64,000 bases of DNA from Rhodosalinus sediminis (GTDB taxonomy: Bacteria; Pseudomonadota; Alphaproteobacteria; Rhodobacterales; Rhodobacteraceae). The stretch covers positions 24,221-88,220 of the forward strand of contig NZ_QOHR01000008.1 of assembly GCF_003385555.1 (NCBI RefSeq), in the 5' to 3' direction. Position numbers and translations under genes: made by a program. How positions within the stretch are numbered: position 1 is the first letter of the stretch; every line of letters starts with the position of its first letter. The notes under the pieces were generated by a model, which had not been told where the DNA came from, did no database searches, and saw nothing but the letters and a program-made list of their open reading frames with translations. Below, piece by piece: positions 9,141 to 18,302 of this stretch.

Positions 9141-10279
9141 CGCGCGCGCATGAAGGCCTCGAGCCGGGCGAGCCCCTCGCGGATGTCGGCCGTGCCGGTC
9201 GCGTAGGAAAAGCGCAGCGTGCCGCCGCCGCGCGCCGGGTCGAAATCGAGCCCCGGCGTCACGGCGACGCCCGCCTCCTCGAGGATCGCCTTGGCGAAGC
9301 CGAGCGAGTCGTCGGTGATCGCGCTCACGTCCGCGTAGACGTAGAAGGCGCCGTCCGGCGGCGCGATCTCGGTGAAGCCCGCCTTCGGCAGCCCCTCCAG
9401 CATCAGCCGGCGGTTCTCGGCGTAGGCGGCGAGGTTCGCCCGCAGTTCCTCGCCCGCGTCCAGCGCGGCGAGCGCGGCGACCTGCGCGGCGTGGGACGGG
9501 CAGATGAAGAGGTTCTGCGCCAGCCGCTCGACGCGGCGGACGTGGTCGGGCGGCACCACCATCCAGCCGACGCGCCAGCCGGTCATCGAGAAATACTTGG
9601 AGAAGGAATTGATGACATAGACGTCGTCCGAGACCTCGAGCGCCGTGACCGCCTTCGCCTCGTATTCGATGCCGTGGTAGATCTCGTCGCTGACGAAGGC
9701 CGCGCCCGCGCCCTGCGCCCAGCCGATCAGCCGTGCGAGGTCGTCCCGCCCGAGCATCGTGCCCGTCGGATTGGCCGGCGAGGCGACGAGAAGCCCCGGG
9801 AGCCCCTGACCCTCGAGTTCCGCCGGCACCGGCTGATAGCGGTTTTCGGGCTGCGTCGGGATATCCACCGCCTCGAGGTCGAGCGCGCGCAGGATCTGGC
9901 GGTAGCTCGGGTAACCCGGCGCGCCGATGCCCACCCTCTCGCCCGCGTCGAAGAGCGCGGTGAAGGCCAGCACGAAGGCGCCCGACGATCCTGCCGTCAC
10001 CACCACCCGCGCCGGGTCGAGGTCGAGGCCGTACCACTCCCCGTAGAGCCGGGCGATGCGCGCGCGCAGCTCCGGCAGGCCGAGAGCGACGGTGTAGCCG
10101 AGAGGCCCCGCCTCCATCGCCTGCGCGAGCGCGGCGCGCGCCGCGGCGGGCGCCGGCGTACCGGGCTGGCCCACCTCCATGTGGACGATGTGACGGCCCG
10201 CGGCCTCGGCCGCACGCGCGGCCTCCATCACGTCCATCACGATGAAGGGATCGACCTCGCCACGCCTTGAGTTCCGCAT
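9125..10279 (-). CDS. PLP-dependent class I/II aminotransferase
   Basis: 384-aa fold-type I aminotransferase. The PLP lysine is K228 in NSFSKYFSMTGWRVGW; other signatures are VTAGSSGAF (phosphate-binding side), SPANPTG around 168-173 and SDEIYHG near 197-203. The sequence is of the aspartate/alanine-type AspC-like family; the amino acid substrate cannot be read from sequence. It faces the first DsbA-like gene divergently, and its 3' end sits inside a 35-bp tandem repeat. Confidence 0.9.
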   Translation of the reverse strand: MRNSRRGEVDPFIVMDVMEAARAAEAAGRHIVHMEVGQPGTPAPAAARAALAQAMEAGPLGYTVALGLPELRARIARLYGEWYGLDLDPARVVVTAGSSGAFVLAFTALFDAGERVGIGAPGYPSYRQILRALDLEAVDIPTQPENRYQPVPAELEGQGLPGLLVASPANPTGTMLGRDDLARLIGWAQGAGAAFVSDEIYHGIEYEAKAVTALEVSDDVYVINSFSKYFSMTGWRVGWMVVPPDHVRRVERLAQNLFICPSHAAQVAALAALDAGEELRANLAAYAENRRLMLEGLPKAGFTEIAPPDGAFYVYADVSAITDDSLGFAKAILEEAGVAVTPGLDFDPARGGGTLRFSYATGTADIREGLARLEAFMRARGHIA

Positions 10280-10401
10280 CGCACCCTCGCAGATTGTCCC
10301 CGACGCTTGTTCCAGCCGCCGGGGACGAGGTCAATCCGGCCCGGCCTTGGCGGCCGAGCGCCGATGTGATCTTGTCGCCGCGCCCCAAGACGGAGACCCG
10401 A

Positions 10402-11160
10402 ATGACCCTTTTCCGCCCCCGCGCCGGCGCGCTTTTCGCCGCGCTCACGCTCGCCGCGCCGGTTCAGGCCCTCGACCTGACCGACATGACCGAGGCCGAG
10501 CGCGCGGCCTTCCGCGCCGAGGTGCGGTCCTACCTGCTCGAGAACCCGGACGTCATCATGGAGGCGGTCTCGGTCCTCGAACAGCGCGAGGCCGAGGCGC
10601 AGCGCGCCGCCGACCGCGAACTCGTCGCGGCCCACGCGGACGAGATCTTCGACGACGGCTATTCCTGGGTCGGCGGCAACCCCGAGGGCGACGTGACGCT
10701 GGTCGAATTCCTCGACTACCGCTGCAGCTACTGCCGGCGCGCGCACGACGAGGTGGCCGAACTCGTCGAGAGCGACGGGAACATCCGCCTCGTCGTCAAG
10801 GAATTCCCGATCCTCGGGCCCGAGTCGCTCGCCTCCTCGCGCTTCGCCATCGCCGCCAAGCAGGTGGCCGGGGACGACGCCTACCACGCCGCCAAGGAGG
10901 CGCTGATCCGCATGACGGGCGAGGTGACGGAGGTCACGCTCAGCCGCCTCGCCGAGACGCTCGGCCTCGACGCCGACGCGATCCTCGCGCAGATGGAAAG
11001 CCCCGAAGTGACGGAGGAAATCCGGCGCACCCGCGCCCTCGCCGACACGCTGGGGATCACGGGCACGCCGACCTTCGTACTGCCGGACCGCATGCTGCGC
11101 GGCTATGTGCCGCTCGAGGGAATGCGCCGGGTGGTGGCCGATGTGCGCGACGCGGAGTAA
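10402..11160 (+). CDS. DsbA-family thiol:disulfide oxidoreductase
   Basis: 252-aa periplasmic thioredoxin-fold protein. The open frame extends back to 10267, but ATG at 10402 starts a clear signal peptide (MTLFRPRAGALFAALTLAAP then VQA). A conserved N-terminal extension (LTDMTEAERAAFRAEVRSYL) precedes the thioredoxin domain with redox motif CSYC (in DYRCSYCRRAH) and the cis-proline loop GTPTF. Expected to oxidise or isomerise disulfides of exported proteins, with electrons passing to a DsbB/ScsB-type partner not found here. The next gene, a diverged paralogue, starts inside its last codons. Confidence 0.92.
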   Translation: MTLFRPRAGALFAALTLAAPVQALDLTDMTEAERAAFRAEVRSYLLENPDVIMEAVSVLEQREAEAQRAADRELVAAHADEIFDDGYSWVGGNPEGDVTLVEFLDYRCSYCRRAHDEVAELVESDGNIRLVVKEFPILGPESLASSRFAIAAKQVAGDDAYHAAKEALIRMTGEVTEVTLSRLAETLGLDADAILAQMESPEVTEEIRRTRALADTLGITGTPTFVLPDRMLRGYVPLEGMRRVVADVRDAE

Positions 11161-11866
11161 CGCGGCGCTCGCGCTCCTCCTCGCCGCCACGCCGGCGGCG
11201 GCCTTCGACCCGGGCGACATGACGGCGGCCGAGCGCGCGGCCTTTGGCGCGGAGGTGCGCGCGCTCCTGCTCGAGGAACCCGAGATCGTGGGCCGCGCCC
11301 TCGCCCCCGGCCCGAGCTACGCCGAGGAGGCCGCGCGCGACAGCGCCATGCTCGACGGCCTCGCGGGGGCGCTTTACGACGATCCGGCGGATTACACGGC
11401 CGGAGCGGAAGAGGGCACGCCGCTCGTCGCCTTTCTGCCGGCGGCCTGCGACACCTGCGCCGAGACGCTGGCGCAGCTTCACGCGATTGTCGAAGACAAC
11501 GGCGCAACGCGCCTGATCGTGAAGGATTTTCCGGCATCAGCGCAGAGTAGCCCCGCCGGGGCGGCCTTTCTGACGGCGCTGCTCGAGGATATGGGGCCAA
11601 AGGCCTGGACACAGGCGAGACAGGCGCTTTCGGAGTTGCCCGACCCGGGCGACCGTGTCGCGCTGCGGCGGCTGGCCGAGGCGATGGGCTGGCCGGCCGA
11701 CCAGCTGATGGCCCGGATGGCGGGCGGCGCGACCGAGGCCGTGCTGGAGCGTCGCCGCGGGCTCGCGCGCGAGCTCGGCTTCGACGTCTTTCCGTCCTAC
11801 GTGGTCGGCGGCACGATGATCCGGGGCGACGTGCCGCCCGCGCTGCTCGCGCGCTACCTGCCCTGA
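11141..11866 (+). CDS. Second, diverged DsbA-like protein
   Basis: 241-aa paralogue of the preceding gene, starting at an ATG 20 bases before the upstream stop. It keeps a short signal-like N-terminus (AALALLLAATPAAAF), the same extension (PGDMTAAERAAFGAEVRALL), a CDTC redox motif and a proline loop (DVFPSYVV), but is clearly diverged and lacks the aromatic residue pattern before the CxxC. The tandem, overlapping arrangement suggests duplication followed by specialisation, for example to one substrate or to a reductive rather than oxidative role. Confidence 0.85.
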   Translation: MCATRSNAALALLLAATPAAAFDPGDMTAAERAAFGAEVRALLLEEPEIVGRALAPGPSYAEEAARDSAMLDGLAGALYDDPADYTAGAEEGTPLVAFLPAACDTCAETLAQLHAIVEDNGATRLIVKDFPASAQSSPAGAAFLTALLEDMGPKAWTQARQALSELPDPGDRVALRRLAEAMGWPADQLMARMAGGATEAVLERRRGLARELGFDVFPSYVVGGTMIRGDVPPALLARYLP

Positions 11867-11924
11867 CGCGAAGAGCGCCGCGAGGCGCGATGAGCCGCTC
11901 CTCGGCCCTCGCGGGCCGCGTCGC

Positions 11925-13052
11925 TCACTCGGCGGCGTCGGCGCGCTCGGCGGCCTCGATCTCGGCGGCCTTCGCCTCGACCTGCTCGACGATGTGCTCG
12001 ATCATATCCTCGTTGGATATCTTGTGGCTCTGATCGCCGGCGAGATAGACCATGCCGTGCCCGGCGCCGCCGCCGGTGAAGCCCACGTCGGTCATCAGCG
12101 CCTCGCCCGGGCCGTTGACCACGCAGCCGATGATCGAAAGGCTCATCGGCGTCTTGATGTGCTCCAGCCGCTCCTCGAGCACTTTCACCGTCTCGATCAC
12201 GTCGAAGCCCTGCCGCGCGCAGGAGGGGCAGGAGATAATGTTGACGCCGCGGTGGCGCAGGCCCAGCGACTTCAGGATCTCGTAGCCCACGCGGATCTCC
12301 TCCACCGGGTCGGCGGAGAGCGAGACGCGGATCGTGTCGCCGATCCCCATCCAGAGAAGGTTGCCGAGGCCGATGGCCGACTTGATCGTGCCCGACATGA
12401 GCCCGCCCGCCTCGGTGATGCCGAGGTGGATGGGCGCGTCGGTGGCATCCGCGATGCCTTGGTAGGCCGCGGCGGCGAGGAAGACGTCGGAGGCCTTCAC
12501 GCTGATCTTGAACTCGTGAAAGTCGTTGTCCTCGAGGATGCGGATGTGCTCGAGGCCGCTCTCGACCATCGCCTCCGGGCAGGGCTCGCCGTATTTCTCG
12601 AGGAGGTGCTTCTCGAGACTGCCGGCGTTCACGCCGATGCGGATGGAACAGCCGTGATCCTTCGCGGCGCGGATCACCTCCTGCACGCGCTTTTCGTCGC
12701 CGATGTTGCCCGGGTTGATCCGCAGGCAGGAGGCGCCGGCCTCCGCCGCCTCGATGCCGCGCTTGTAGTGGAAATGGATGTCGGCGACGATCGGCACCGG
12801 GCTTTCGCGCACGATCTCGTGCAGCGCCTGCGACGAGGGCCGGTCGGGCACCGAGACGCGCATGATGTCCGCGCCGGCGTCGGCGCAACGCTGGATCTGC
12901 TCGATCGTGCCCTTGACGTCGGTCGTCTCGGTGTTGGTCATGCTCTGCACCGCGATCGGCGCGTCGCCCCCGACGGGCACGGGCCCGACGTGGATCTGGC
13001 GGCTCTGACGGCGGTAGATGTTGCGCCACGGGCGAACGTGGTTGAGCGTCAT
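11925..13052 (-). CDS. ispG: 4-hydroxy-3-methylbut-2-enyl diphosphate synthase (flavodoxin)
   Basis: 375-aa penultimate enzyme of the MEP isoprenoid pathway, converting MEcPP to HMBPP with a 4Fe-4S cluster. Cluster ligands C275, C278 ([10 protein letters not shown]) and C310 with the fourth ligand E317 ([10 protein letters not shown]) are visible. The TIM-barrel start [14 protein letters not shown] is diagnostic. The frame opens 12 codons further upstream, but ATG at 13052 has a GAGGTCCC ribosome-binding region. It lies 77 bases downstream of the rodZ-like gene and is probably cotranscribed with it, an arrangement known from other proteobacteria. Confidence 0.97.
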   Translation of the reverse strand: MTLNHVRPWRNIYRRQSRQIHVGPVPVGGDAPIAVQSMTNTETTDVKGTIEQIQRCADAGADIMRVSVPDRPSSQALHEIVRESPVPIVADIHFHYKRGIEAAEAGASCLRINPGNIGDEKRVQEVIRAAKDHGCSIRIGVNAGSLEKHLLEKYGEPCPEAMVESGLEHIRILEDNDFHEFKISVKASDVFLAAAAYQGIADATDAPIHLGITEAGGLMSGTIKSAIGLGNLLWMGIGDTIRVSLSADPVEEIRVGYEILKSLGLRHRGVNIISCPSCARQGFDVIETVKVLEERLEHIKTPMSLSIIGCVVNGPGEALMTDVGFTGGGAGHGMVYLAGDQSHKISNEDMIEHIVEQVEAKAAEIEAAERADAAE

Positions 13053-13129
13053 GGGACCTCGGCCTTTGCGCAGGATCTTTGCGTCCAAGGATAGGCGCCA
13101 CGCCCGGCGGGGGCAATGCGTCCCCTAGG

Positions 13130-14413
13130 CTATTCGCCCTCGGCTGCCTCCGCGTCGAGGCGGGCGACGAGGCGGGAGAGCTCCGCGTCGTCCTCGAGAT
13201 CGGCGAGCGCGAAACCCTCGCGCACCGCGTCGGCAGAGATGGCGAGGTCGCGCACCACGTTCGCGCCCTGCCCCGCCGGGCCGTAGAGCGTGTCGCCGAT
13301 GCCGAAATAGACGGAGCCGGACATCCCGGCCCGCAGCGTCGGCGCCTCCGCGTCGCGGGGCAGCGCGTAGGTCTCGCCCGCCGCGAGCGTCTTTTCGAGG
13401 ATCACAGACCCGTCCCCGGCCCGCACCCGGACCCAAGCCGGGCGGACGGCGACGAGGGTGACCGTCTCCGGCGCGTCGGCCATGACCTGCGGCATCGTCG
13501 CCGTCTCGCGCGGGCCGGCCTCCGCCCCGCCCGCCGCGGGTACCTCGGGGGCGGCCTCCGGCGCGGGCGCCGCGATGTCTGCGCGGCGCTCGGGCGCGGC
13601 GCGCTCGGCCGCGGCCGGGCGGTCGGTGCGCGCGAAGGCGCCCATGGTGTCGGGGTCGAGCGTGGAGATCGGCGCGTCGCGCGCCACGAGCACCGGCACG
13701 TCGAGCGGCTCGGGCCGGTAGAGCCGGTCGAGCGCCGCGCGCGACGGGGCGTCTCCGGCATCCTCCCCGTCTTCGGCCGGTGTCGCCCCGGCGAGCGGGT
13801 CGAGATCGGAGAGCACCACCGGCGTCTGGTCGACCGGGGCGAGCTGCACGCGCTGGATTTCGTTCAGCACGCTCCAGCCGCCGTAGCCGATCCCGGCGAC
13901 GAGCGCGGCGAGCACGAGAAGCGAGCCGATCGCGCCGGGCTCCACCCGGGCGAGGAACGGCTCCGCCGGCGCGCCGAAGGCGAACCGCGACTCGGCCAGC
14001 GGATCGCGCGCCGGACCGGTGACGATCCGCTCGGGCCGCTCGGGCGCGCGCCGCGCCTCGCTCCGGGCCGCGCCGAGGCCCGCCTCTCCGGCCATGCCGT
14101 GCGCCGGGGTGAAGCCGCTTTCGGCGCAGAACGCCTCGAAGGTGCGGTCCGGGTCCATGTCGAGATAACGCGCGTAGGAGCGCACGTAGCCCGCGATGAA
14201 GCCCGGCGTGTCGAAGGCCGACGGGTCGCAGTTTTCGATGGCGGCGATGTAGCTCGCCTTGATGCGGAGCTCGCGCTGAACGTCGAGGAGCGACTTGCCC
14301 ATCGTCGCGCGCTCGCCGCGCATCAGGTCACCGAGGCGAAGGTCGAAGTCGTCGAAGCTCTGCGGCCGCACCTCCGGCGCGTCCTCGATCCGGGGTGTCC
14401 TGCGCCCGATCAT
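13130..14413 (-). CDS. RodZ-like cytoskeletal/cell-shape protein
   Basis: 427-aa bitopic membrane protein. An N-terminal Xre-type helix-turn-helix domain (residues about 22-95: LRGERATMGKSLLDVQREL-like helix, then IKASYIAAIENCDPSAFDT and FIAGYVRSYARYLDM) is followed by a linker, one membrane helix near 165-187 (GSLLVLAALVAGIGYGGWSV) and a periplasmic region ending in a DUF4115-type beta domain (about 315-400, RPAWVRVRAGDGSVIL). RodZ connects MreB to the elongation machinery. The periplasmic linker is rich in proline and alanine. Upstream of ispG on the same strand. Confidence 0.87.
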   Translation of the reverse strand: MIGRRTPRIEDAPEVRPQSFDDFDLRLGDLMRGERATMGKSLLDVQRELRIKASYIAAIENCDPSAFDTPGFIAGYVRSYARYLDMDPDRTFEAFCAESGFTPAHGMAGEAGLGAARSEARRAPERPERIVTGPARDPLAESRFAFGAPAEPFLARVEPGAIGSLLVLAALVAGIGYGGWSVLNEIQRVQLAPVDQTPVVLSDLDPLAGATPAEDGEDAGDAPSRAALDRLYRPEPLDVPVLVARDAPISTLDPDTMGAFARTDRPAAAERAAPERRADIAAPAPEAAPEVPAAGGAEAGPRETATMPQVMADAPETVTLVAVRPAWVRVRAGDGSVILEKTLAAGETYALPRDAEAPTLRAGMSGSVYFGIGDTLYGPAGQGANVVRDLAISADAVREGFALADLEDDAELSRLVARLDAEAAEGE

Positions 14414-14516
14414 CCCTGCCGCCTATCCCCGCTCAAGCCTGCCCCGCGCGATTCGAGTCGCGTACTTTGATCAGTGAGGCTAGCACAAACGGCGAAGGGC
14501 GTCAGCGGTCCTGCGC

Positions 14517-15740
14517 TCAGGCCGTGGCCTCGGCGCGATTCAGCGCACAATGCGACCAGAGATCGTCCATGGCATGCACGAGGCGGTCCATCTCGTCGGG
14601 CCCATGCACCGGCGAGGGCGTGAACCGCAGCCGCTCGGTGCCCCGCGGAACCGTGGGGAAGTTGATCGGCTGGCAGTAGATGCCATGATTCTCGAGCAGC
14701 ATGTCCGAGATCATCTTGGTGTGCACCGGGTCGCCCACGATCACCGGCACGATGTGGCTGCCGTGGTCGATGATCGGTAGGCCGAGCCCCTTGAGGCGCG
14801 TCTTGAGGATGCGCGCCTGCGTCTGGTGCTGGTCGCGCCGCGCCTGATCGGTCTTGAGGTGCCGGACCGAGGCCGCCGCGCCCGCCGCAACCGCCGGCGG
14901 CAGCGAGGTGGTGAAGATGAAGCCCGGCGCATAGGAGCGGATCGCGTCGCACATCCGGTGGCTCGCCGCGATGTAGCCGCCCATCACGCCGTAGGCTTTG
15001 GCGAGCGTGCCGTTGATGATGTCGATGCGGTGCATCAGCCGGTCGCGCTCGGCCACGCCGGCGCCGCGGGGGCCGTACATGCCGACGGCGTGCACCTCGT
15101 CGATGTAGGTGAGCGCGTTGAACTCGTCGGCGAGATCGCAGATCGCCTCGATCGGGCCGAAATCGCCGTCCATCGAGTAGATCGATTCGAAGGCGATGAG
15201 CTTCGGCGCCTCCGGATCGTCGGCGGCGAGCAGTTCGCGCAGGTGGTCCACGTCGTTGTGGCGGAAGACGCGCTTGGCGCCGCCGTTGCGGCGCACGCCC
15301 TCGATCATCGAGGCGTGGTTCAGCGCGTCGGAATAGATGATGAGCCCCGGGAAGAGCTTCGGCAGCGTCGAGAGCGTCGCGTCGTTGGCGATGTAGGCCG
15401 AGGTGAAGAGAAGCGCCGAGTCCTTGCCGTGCAGATCGGCGAGCTCCGCCTCGAGGCGCTTGTGATGGATCGTCGTGCCCGAGATGTTGCGCGTCCCGCC
15501 CGAGCCCGCGCCCGTCGTCTCGATCGCCTCCTGCATCGCGGCGAGCACCGCGGGGTGCTGGCCCATGCCGAGGTAATCGTTGCCGCACCACACGGTGATC
15601 GGGCGCTCCTCGCCGTCCTCGCGCCGCCAGGTGGCGTGCGGATAGGCGCCGCGCTTGCGCTCGATGTCGATGAAGGTGCGATAGCGTCCCTCGTCGTGCA
15701 GGCGCTGGATCGCTTGGTCGAGCTTGGCCGTGTAGTCCAC
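14517..15740 (-). CDS. hemA: 5-aminolevulinate synthase (C4 pathway)
   Basis: 407-aa PLP enzyme condensing glycine with succinyl-CoA, the first step of tetrapyrrole synthesis in alphaproteobacteria. The PLP lysine is K248 ([14 protein letters not shown]); the glycine-rich start [13 protein letters not shown] and YIDEVHAVG are typical. Length and N-terminus match Rhodobacter HemA. The upstream region holds an Fnr/FnrL-type palindrome (15849-15862), consistent with oxygen-responsive control as known for hemA in Rhodobacter. Monocistronic as far as visible: a divergent dipeptidase gene is upstream and the rodZ-like gene downstream. Confidence 0.98.
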   Translation of the reverse strand: MDYTAKLDQAIQRLHDEGRYRTFIDIERKRGAYPHATWRREDGEERPITVWCGNDYLGMGQHPAVLAAMQEAIETTGAGSGGTRNISGTTIHHKRLEAELADLHGKDSALLFTSAYIANDATLSTLPKLFPGLIIYSDALNHASMIEGVRRNGGAKRVFRHNDVDHLRELLAADDPEAPKLIAFESIYSMDGDFGPIEAICDLADEFNALTYIDEVHAVGMYGPRGAGVAERDRLMHRIDIINGTLAKAYGVMGGYIAASHRMCDAIRSYAPGFIFTTSLPPAVAAGAAASVRHLKTDQARRDQHQTQARILKTRLKGLGLPIIDHGSHIVPVIVGDPVHTKMISDMLLENHGIYCQPINFPTVPRGTERLRFTPSPVHGPDEMDRLVHAMDDLWSHCALNRAEATA

Positions 15741-15791
15741 TTCGGCGTCTCCCGGTCGCGTCTGAGCGCAGCTCCCGCTGCGCTCGTGGAA

Positions 15792-15820
15792 TGGATATAA
15801 TTGGGCACCGCCCGTGGCAA
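15792..15820 (-). promoter_or_regulatory. Candidate hemA promoter
   Basis: On the minus strand TTGCCA (15820-15815) is followed after 17 bases by TATCCA (15797-15792), with an overlapping TATATC that would give a 15-base spacer. The AT-rich patch ATTATAT stands out in this GC-rich region. Predicted start of transcription would be near 15785, about 45 bases before the hemA ATG. Prediction only. Confidence 0.4.
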
Positions 15821-15848
15821 CAGGCTACAGTTTGCCGCGCCGGGCTCC

Positions 15849-15862
15849 TTGATCTGCGTCAA
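15849..15862. promoter_or_regulatory. Fnr/FnrL-type binding site
   Basis: TTGATCTGCGTCAA matches the TTGAT-N4-ATCAA consensus with one change (G for A in the right half). It lies about 110 bases upstream of hemA and about 70 bases upstream of the divergent dipeptidase. FnrL is a known regulator of hemA in Rhodobacter; the centre would be around -70 relative to the candidate hemA start, an upstream-activator position. Confidence 0.75.
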
Positions 15863-15928
15863 AACGGCCCGGCTGGACACCCCCGGCGGCTCTGCTAGCG
15901 TCGCGCCCCGTCACAGCGAGGAGTCCCC

Positions 15929-17305
15929 ATGTCCGCCGATCCCGTGCTCGCCCGTCTCGACGCCGACCTGCCGCAGGCGCTGGAGCGGCTGATGACCTTC
16001 CTGGCGATTCCGTCGATCTCGACCGACCCGGCCTACGCCGCCGACTGCGACCGCGCGGCGGACTGGCTCGTCGCCGACCTGAAAGCCCTCGGCGCGACGG
16101 CGGAGAAGCGCGCCACCCCCGGTCACCCGATGGTCGTCGGCCACATCGGCGAAGGCGCGCCGCATCTCCTCTTCTACGGGCATTACGACGTGCAGCCGGC
16201 CGATCCGCCGGAGCTCTGGCACCGCGATCCCTTCGACCCGGCGGTGGAGGACACGCCGGCGGGCCGGGTGATCCGCGGCCGCGGCGCGGCCGACGACAAG
16301 GGCCAGCTGATGACCTTCGTCGAAGCCTGCCGCGCCTGGATCGCGGAGCACGGGGCCCTGCCCTGCCGCATCACCTTCTTCTTCGAGGGCGAGGAGGAAT
16401 CGGGCTCGCCCTCCCTCGTCCCCTTCCTGCGCGAGAACGCCGATGAGCTCGCCGCCGATCTGGCGCTCGTCTGCGACACCGGCATGTACGACCGCAAGAC
16501 GCCCTCGATCGTCACGCAGCTGCGCGGCATGCTGCGCGAGGAGGTCGTGCTGCGCGGCGCCTCCCGCGATCTGCACTCCGGCCTCTACGGCGGGCTCGCG
16601 GTCAACCCGATCCACGTGCTCTCCCGCGTGCTCGCCGATCTGCACGACGACACGGGCCGCGTCACCCTCGAGGGCTTCTACGACGGCGTCGCCGAGACGC
16701 CGCCCGAGGTGCGCGCGCAGTGGGACGCGCTCGCCTTCGACGCGGAGGGCTTCCTCGGCCGCGTCGGGCTGTCCCACGGGGCGGGCGAACGGGACCGCAC
16801 CGCGCTCGAACGCCTTTGGGCGCGCCCCACGGCCGAGGTCAACGGGATCGAGGGCGGCTACACCGGCGCGGGCTTCAAGACGGTGCTTCCGGCGGAGGCG
16901 CGCGCCAAGGTGAGCTTCCGCCTCGTCGGCGAGCAGGACCCGGAGGCGATCCACCGCGCCTTCGTCGATCACGTCGAGCGCCGCCTGCCGCCCGACGTCA
17001 CCGCCGAGTTCCCGATGGGCGACGGCGCGCCGGCGACGCAGATGGACGTCTCGCGCCCCGCGTTCGAGGCCGCGCGCGCCGCGCTCTCGGCGGAATGGGA
17101 GACCGAGGCGGTCTTCGCCGGCGTCGGCGGCTCGATCCCGGTGGCGGGCTACTTCCAGAGCGTTCTCGGCACCGAGCCCATGCTGATCGGCTTCGGCCGC
17201 GACGACGACGCGCTGCACTCGCCCAACGAGAAATACGACCTCGAGAGCTTCCACAAGGGCGCGCGCAGCTGGGTGCGCATCCTCGAGGCGCTGACGCGCG
17301 GCTGA
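15929..17305 (+). CDS. M20-family metallodipeptidase
   Basis: 458-aa cytoplasmic zinc peptidase of the M20/M25/M40 (carnosinase-like) family. Metal-binding motifs are GHYDVQPAD (His and general position near 88), GRGAADDKGQL (bridging Asp) and FFEGEEESGSPS (catalytic Glu pair), with VCDTGMYD and a C-terminal ALHSPNEKYDL histidine. A dimerisation domain with RDLHSGLYGG is inserted in the middle. Substrates are probably small peptides; the exact one is unknown. Divergent from hemA; the intervening Fnr-type site could act on either gene. Confidence 0.93.
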   Translation: MSADPVLARLDADLPQALERLMTFLAIPSISTDPAYAADCDRAADWLVADLKALGATAEKRATPGHPMVVGHIGEGAPHLLFYGHYDVQPADPPELWHRDPFDPAVEDTPAGRVIRGRGAADDKGQLMTFVEACRAWIAEHGALPCRITFFFEGEEESGSPSLVPFLRENADELAADLALVCDTGMYDRKTPSIVTQLRGMLREEVVLRGASRDLHSGLYGGLAVNPIHVLSRVLADLHDDTGRVTLEGFYDGVAETPPEVRAQWDALAFDAEGFLGRVGLSHGAGERDRTALERLWARPTAEVNGIEGGYTGAGFKTVLPAEARAKVSFRLVGEQDPEAIHRAFVDHVERRLPPDVTAEFPMGDGAPATQMDVSRPAFEAARAALSAEWETEAVFAGVGGSIPVAGYFQSVLGTEPMLIGFGRDDDALHSPNEKYDLESFHKGARSWVRILEALTRG

Positions 17306-17473
17306 CCGGGCGACGGGCCACGCGCGCCGGCGTTCCCGCGCGCGGGCGCCTGCCCTGTGGCGCGCGCGTGGGCGCGGCCCGGAAAAGCGACGCCACCTGC
17401 CCGCGCGGGCCACTCTCCGCTTCAAGGTGCCGCAAGGTCGCGCTAGGCTGTTCGCTCACCTTCCGCGGGATCG

Positions 17474-18244
17474 ATGCCGAATTCCACCGACATACCCCCT
17501 TCAGACACCTCGCTGACGTTCGCCAAGGGTCTCGCGGTGCTGGAATGCTTCAACACCGCCACGACCGCGCTCGGCGTCCCCGAGATCGCGCGACGCTGCG
17601 GGCTCGACCGGGCGGTGGCGCGGCGTCTGGTGCTGACGCTGGTGCGGGCGGGCTACGTCCGTCAGCGCGGGCGGGCCTATGCTCTCTGCCCCGGCAGCCT
17701 CGTGCTCGCGGCGGGGCTGCTTCAGGGCCAGCGGTTCGGCCTGACGGTCCAGCCGGTGCTGGAGGGCTTCGCGGCGCAGGCGCGGCAGCCGCTGATGCTC
17801 ACGCTTCGCGACGGCCACGACGCCGTCTACGTCGCCCACGCCGGCGGCCCAGGCATCCTGCCCCGGCTCGGCTTCACGCTGGGCAGCCGACTGCCGCTCC
17901 TGTCCACGGCGGTCGGCCGCGCGATGCTCGGTGCGGAAACGCCGGGGGCGCGCGCGAAGCTGCTCGCGGAGGCGCCGCTCACGGCCTGGACCGAGCGCAC
18001 CGTGACCGAGCGCAGCCGCCTCGCGCAGGTCGTCGCGGAGACGCCGCCGGGCACGGCGGTCCGCAATGACGGCGAGTTCGAACCGGGAATCACGGCCACC
18101 GCCGTCGGCTTTCGCTGCGAGAGCGGCGAGGTGGCCGCCGTCGGACATTCCGCAGAGCGCGCGCTTTACGCCGAGCCCGGCACCGCGGAGCGGATCGAGA
18201 CCGCGCTCGTGCGCTGCGCCGAGGCGCTTCGCACGCTCCTCTGA
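17474..18244 (+). CDS. IclR-family transcriptional regulator
   Basis: 256-aa regulator with an N-terminal winged helix-turn-helix (about 14-75: TFAKGLAVLECF, GVPEIARRCGLDRAVARRLV, RQRGRAYALCPGS) and the C-terminal effector domain (about 85-250). The pattern resembles the PcaR/PobR branch that controls aromatic catabolism, but no such operon is adjacent: neighbours are the dipeptidase and, convergently, the glycosyltransferase. Target and ligand are not visible. The start ATG has a weak ribosome-binding site (CGCGGGATCG). Confidence 0.88.
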   Translation: MPNSTDIPPSDTSLTFAKGLAVLECFNTATTALGVPEIARRCGLDRAVARRLVLTLVRAGYVRQRGRAYALCPGSLVLAAGLLQGQRFGLTVQPVLEGFAAQARQPLMLTLRDGHDAVYVAHAGGPGILPRLGFTLGSRLPLLSTAVGRAMLGAETPGARAKLLAEAPLTAWTERTVTERSRLAQVVAETPPGTAVRNDGEFEPGITATAVGFRCESGEVAAVGHSAERALYAEPGTAERIETALVRCAEALRTLL

Positions 18245-18302
18245 GCGGGAGACCCGCGTTCGCGGCACGCGCGAACCGCCCCACCGCGTGGGTACCGCCC
18301 GC

